Source: Zeimonas sp050187175 (GTDB lineage Bacteria > Pseudomonadota > Gammaproteobacteria > Burkholderiales > Burkholderiaceae_E). From it: 64,000 bases of DNA. Within the stretch, counting starts at the first letter, position 1; each line of letters opens with the position of its first letter. Location: positions 1 through 64,000 of the forward strand of contig JBFWXS010000008.1 of NCBI GenBank assembly GCA_050187175.1, in the 5' to 3' direction. The position numbers were made by a program, and so were the translations under genes. Of this stretch, positions 61,418 through 64,000 are shown piece by piece. The notes beneath the pieces were generated by a model. The model saw only the letters and a list, made by a program, of their open reading frames with translations, was not told where the DNA came from and did not search any database.

Positions 61418-61828
61418 TCACATCGAATAGTCGCCGTTCGCTTCGGGCTGGAACACCAGCTCGACGATGCGCAGCCGCTGCGTGGCGCCGGTCGGCGTGA
61501 TCCATGTGACGTCGTCGCCGCGGCGGCGGCCGAGCAGCGCGGCGCCGATCGGCGACAGCACCGAGACCAGGCCTTCAGTGGGCTGAGCGTCGTTCGGATA
61601 GCACAGCGTCAACTGGCGGCGATTGCTGCCGTCGGGATCCTCGACGACGACCTTCGTGTACATGGTGACGACGTCGTTCGGCACTTCAGGGGCCGGCACG
61701 ACGTCGGCGTCGTCGAGCAGCGCGTGCAGCTCCTCGAATCGCTGCGCATCGTTGCGGGTCAGCAGCAGATCGATGCGGCGATGGTCGAGCTCGGTCAGCA
61801 GCCGGGCGGTGGCAGATGCGTGGGACAT
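61418..61828 (-). CDS. rnk: Regulator of nucleoside diphosphate kinase (Rnk), GreA/B-type C-terminal domain
   Basis: This 136-residue protein has a short N-terminal helical part and the GreA/GreB C-terminal FKBP-like domain (NDVVTMYTKVVVEDPDGSNRRQLTLCYPNDA, then SVLSPIGAALLGRRRGDDV). Rnk binds RNA polymerase in the secondary channel region and influences nucleotide metabolism. ATG 61828 is the start; the upstream open frame is not family-like. It stands alone between divergent and convergent neighbours. Confidence 0.85.
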   Translation of the reverse strand: MSHASATARLLTELDHRRIDLLLTRNDAQRFEELHALLDDADVVPAPEVPNDVVTMYTKVVVEDPDGSNRRQLTLCYPNDAQPTEGLVSVLSPIGAALLGRRRGDDVTWITPTGATQRLRIVELVFQPEANGDYSM

Positions 61829-62180
61829 GGTCCGGTTCCGTCGAAAGCGTGCGCCGTGCGGCGCGTGAGCCCGATTCAGGCCCGGCGATCGGAGTGGGCA
61901 GACGAGGAGGGGATCGCCGGGCTTAGAGGTGGAAGGCGCAGCGGCCCATTCGGGACGCCGGCGCGGCGGCCTGCCGCGCAACGCGACGCGCGCAGCGCCG
62001 CGCGGCGGCGGACGACAGGCGTCGGCCGCCGGCGTACGGCGTGCGCGGTTGCGGGCGCGGCTGGAGCCGCAGCAGGGCGATCATAGGCAGATCGTAGCGC
62101 AGGATCGCGGTTTCGCCCAACAAGCCCCCTGCGCCAGCGGGCATCAGGCACAATGGCGGCGCCTCATTTTCGCTGCTGCC

Positions 62181-63062
62181 ATGACAAGTCTGAACCACGA
62201 GATCGTCACCACGCCCCCGCGCGCCTCCGCCACGGTCGTCCTGCTGCGCGACGGCGAGCAGGGGCTGGAAGTGCTGCTGCTGCGTCGGCACGGCGCCTCC
62301 GATGTGCTGGGTGGCGCCTACGTGTTTCCCGGTGGCAAGCTCGACCCTGACGACAGCGCTCAGTCCGCGCTGCAGCGGCTGAGTGCCCCGCTCGAGCTGC
62401 TGCATGCGCGGCTCGGCGAGCCGGAGCTCGGCATGTCCGACGCCGCCGGCTTCTTCGTGGCGGCCTGCCGCGAAACCTTCGAAGAGGCCGGGGTGCTGCT
62501 GGCCCGCGATGCCGGCGCCGAGCAGGCAGGCCAGGCGATCGAGTACGCGCGCGCCGGCGCGCGCTTCGGCGACCTGCTGGCGCGGCTGGACCTGCAGCTG
62601 GCCGTCGATCGCCTGGTGCCGTGGTCGCGCTGGGTCACGCCCAAGGTGCCGTCGATGATGAGGAAGCGTTTCGATACGCGCTTCTTCGTGGCCGCGCTGC
62701 CGGACGGGCAGGAGGCCTGTCACGATGACCATGAGGCCACCGAGTGCCTGTGGATCCGACCGCGCTCGGCGCTGGAGCGCTACTGGAACCGCGAACTCGT
62801 CATGGCGCCGGCGCAGATCATGAGCCTGGTCCATCTGGCGCGGCACGGCGACGTCGCTGGCGTGCTCGACGAAGCCGCCACGCGGCCGCCGCCGCGCATC
62901 GAGCCCGAGCCGCACCAGCGCGACGATCATCGGCTGCTGGTCTATCCCGGCGACCCCATGCATTCGGTGCCGGCGCGCGCCATGCCGGGCCCGACGCGGC
63001 TACTGCATCGCGACGACCGCTTCGAGCCGCCCAGCGGCGGTCTCGAGGGCTGGTTCGACTGA
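62181..63062 (+). CDS. NUDIX hydrolase
   Basis: This 293-residue protein has ASATVVLLRDGEQGLEVLLLRR, GAYVFPGGKLDPDD, a long insertion and then the catalytic helix ACRETFEEAGVLL. The spacing between Gly-Gly and the helix is much longer than in a classic NUDIX box. The same layout is seen in the NUDIX half of the fusion protein at 172-1821, so the two are paralogues. This type includes NUDT19-like CoA diphosphatases, a possible activity. ATG 62181 starts the fold. Confidence 0.87.
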   Translation: MTSLNHEIVTTPPRASATVVLLRDGEQGLEVLLLRRHGASDVLGGAYVFPGGKLDPDDSAQSALQRLSAPLELLHARLGEPELGMSDAAGFFVAACRETFEEAGVLLARDAGAEQAGQAIEYARAGARFGDLLARLDLQLAVDRLVPWSRWVTPKVPSMMRKRFDTRFFVAALPDGQEACHDDHEATECLWIRPRSALERYWNRELVMAPAQIMSLVHLARHGDVAGVLDEAATRPPPRIEPEPHQRDDHRLLVYPGDPMHSVPARAMPGPTRLLHRDDRFEPPSGGLEGWFD

Positions 63063-63109
63063 GGCGGCGGCGGACCGGGCTTCGCGCCCGATCGGGCTTT
63101 CGCGCCGGA

Positions 63110-63937
63110 TCAGGCCCTGGCGGCCGGCGCGTCGCGCAGCAGCGCGAGCATCGCCACGAAGATCTTGGGCGCGCCGCACACCACCTGGTCGCCGAACAGA
63201 TGCCGCGGCTCGCCGCTGAAGTCGCCTATCAGTCCGCCGGCCTCGGTGATCAGCAGGCTGCCTGCGGCCACGTCCCACGGCATCAGCCCCATCTCGAAGA
63301 AGCCGTCGAGGCGGCCGCAGGCCACGTAGGCGAGGTCCAGTGCCGCCGCGCCCGGGCGGCGCACGCCGCCGGCCCGTTCGGTGACGGCGCGGAACATCGC
63401 GATGTATTCGTCCAGCCGGTCCAGCTTGCGGTACGGAAAGCCGGTGCCGATCAGCGCGTCGTCGAGCCGGTAGCGCGACGAGACACGGACGCGGCGGTCG
63501 TTCAGGAACGCGCCGCGTCCCTTCGAAGCGGTGAACAGCTCGTCGCGCGTCGGATCGTAGATGACCCCCTGCGTCATGACGCCGCGCTGCATCAGCCCGA
63601 TCGAGATCGCGTACTGCGGAAAGCCGTGGATGAAATTGGTGGTGCCGTCGAGCGGATCGATGATCCACGCGAACTCGGCGCTGTCGATCCGGTCGTCCGC
63701 CGAGGCGGCCGCGCCACGCGTGAGATGGCCGGACTCCTCTGCTAAGATCGAATGATCCGGATACGCGGTGAGCAGCGTCTCGATGATCGCTTTCTCCGCG
63801 GCATGGTCGATTTCGGTGACGAAATCATTGCGCTGCTTGCGCGCCACCTTCAGCGTGTCGAGATCGAGGCTCGCGCGGTTGATGATCCGTCCGGCGCGCC
63901 GCGCCGCACGGACCGCCACGTTCAGCATCGGATGCAT
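63110..63937 (-). CDS. suhB: Inositol monophosphatase family protein (SuhB-like)
   Basis: This 275-residue Mg-dependent phosphatase begins MHPMLNVAVRAARRAGRIIN, very like E. coli SuhB. It has the metal sites ILAEESG, WIIDPLDGTTNFIHGFP and the C-terminal MPWDVAAGSLLITEAGG. SuhB also acts in rRNA transcription antitermination. I choose ATG 63937 because the family begins there; the frame is open to 63985. The upstream region runs to the window edge. Confidence 0.92.
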   Translation of the reverse strand: MHPMLNVAVRAARRAGRIINRASLDLDTLKVARKQRNDFVTEIDHAAEKAIIETLLTAYPDHSILAEESGHLTRGAAASADDRIDSAEFAWIIDPLDGTTNFIHGFPQYAISIGLMQRGVMTQGVIYDPTRDELFTASKGRGAFLNDRRVRVSSRYRLDDALIGTGFPYRKLDRLDEYIAMFRAVTERAGGVRRPGAAALDLAYVACGRLDGFFEMGLMPWDVAAGSLLITEAGGLIGDFSGEPRHLFGDQVVCGAPKIFVAMLALLRDAPAARA

Positions 63938-64000
63938 TTGCGATCGGGCCTCTGTCGGTTGCCGCGCGGCAAGGCAGCGCGGCATGGTATCGAATGTAAA

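Noticed and set aside
1..64000. Search for tRNA, rRNA, CRISPR arrays, insertion sequences and prophage genes
   Set aside because: No cloverleaf-like sequence, repeat-spacer pattern, transposase or phage protein pattern was seen; the intergenic spaces are short.

Overview
The window is a high-G+C chromosomal segment that reads as a betaproteobacterium, probably Burkholderiales. The signs are four Bug/TctC-type periplasmic binding proteins, a dapA-bamC pair, the order PHP phosphoesterase / YciO / site-2 protease / trpS, mutS, a RoxA/YcfD-like oxygenase, suhB and rnk. There are no IS elements, CRISPR arrays, rRNA or tRNA genes that I could see. A 100-base run of N (2669-2768) is an assembly gap inside a coding region.

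Layout. 172-4429 (minus): a beta-oxidation trifunctional-type protein (FadJ/FadB-like), interrupted by a very histidine-rich stretch and the gap, followed by a NUDIX plus metallo-beta-lactamase fusion. 4537-10642: a signalling block of visibly lower G+C, with a 7TM GGDEF-EAL protein, a FeeM-like N-acyl amino acid synthase candidate and a divergent hybrid histidine kinase with a degenerate receiver. 10661-28305: mostly conserved housekeeping genes, namely an acyl-CoA synthetase, an alpha/beta hydrolase, PHP nuclease, YciO, M50 protease, TrpS, a GGDEF-EAL protein, a methyltransferase, DapA, BamC, an MBL hydrolase, an Ala-rich lipoprotein with a clear terminator, a ribosomal oxygenase, a SlyD-like isomerase and MutS.

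28789-38515 (plus): ten co-directional catabolic genes. They encode an amidohydrolase, two paralogous cyclase-family amide hydrolases, an N-formylglutamate amidohydrolase-like protein, an FAH hydrolase, a TauD-type dioxygenase, a Bug receptor, a Rid protein, an RraA-type aldolase and a 3-ketosteroid-dehydrogenase-like flavoprotein. The set looks like a route that opens an amide or N-heterocycle and ends in aldol cleavage to central metabolites. Two LysR regulators and a Bug plus gamma-glutamyltransferase-like pair follow (38585-43265).

43345-55778: a second catabolic region centred on a LacI-type regulator. A perfect 14-bp palindrome (TTAGATCGATCTAA) occurs twice, with a half-degenerate third copy, in front of three transcription units. 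These units carry a UroD-like protein, a Bug receptor, two Gfo/Idh oxidoreductases, an acyl-CoA dehydrogenase, a CoA-transferase, an SDR, a DUF993-like TIM-barrel protein, an enoyl-CoA hydratase and a sugar-phosphate-isomerase-like protein. This mixes inositol/keto-sugar style chemistry with CoA chemistry. I do not recognise it as a known pathway, and it is the best candidate for an undescribed system.

55828-63937: a lipoprotein, a TetR regulator with an Asp/Ser/His-rich insert coupled to a glycosyltransferase, a sodium:solute symporter, a Bug receptor, Rnk, a NUDIX hydrolase and SuhB.
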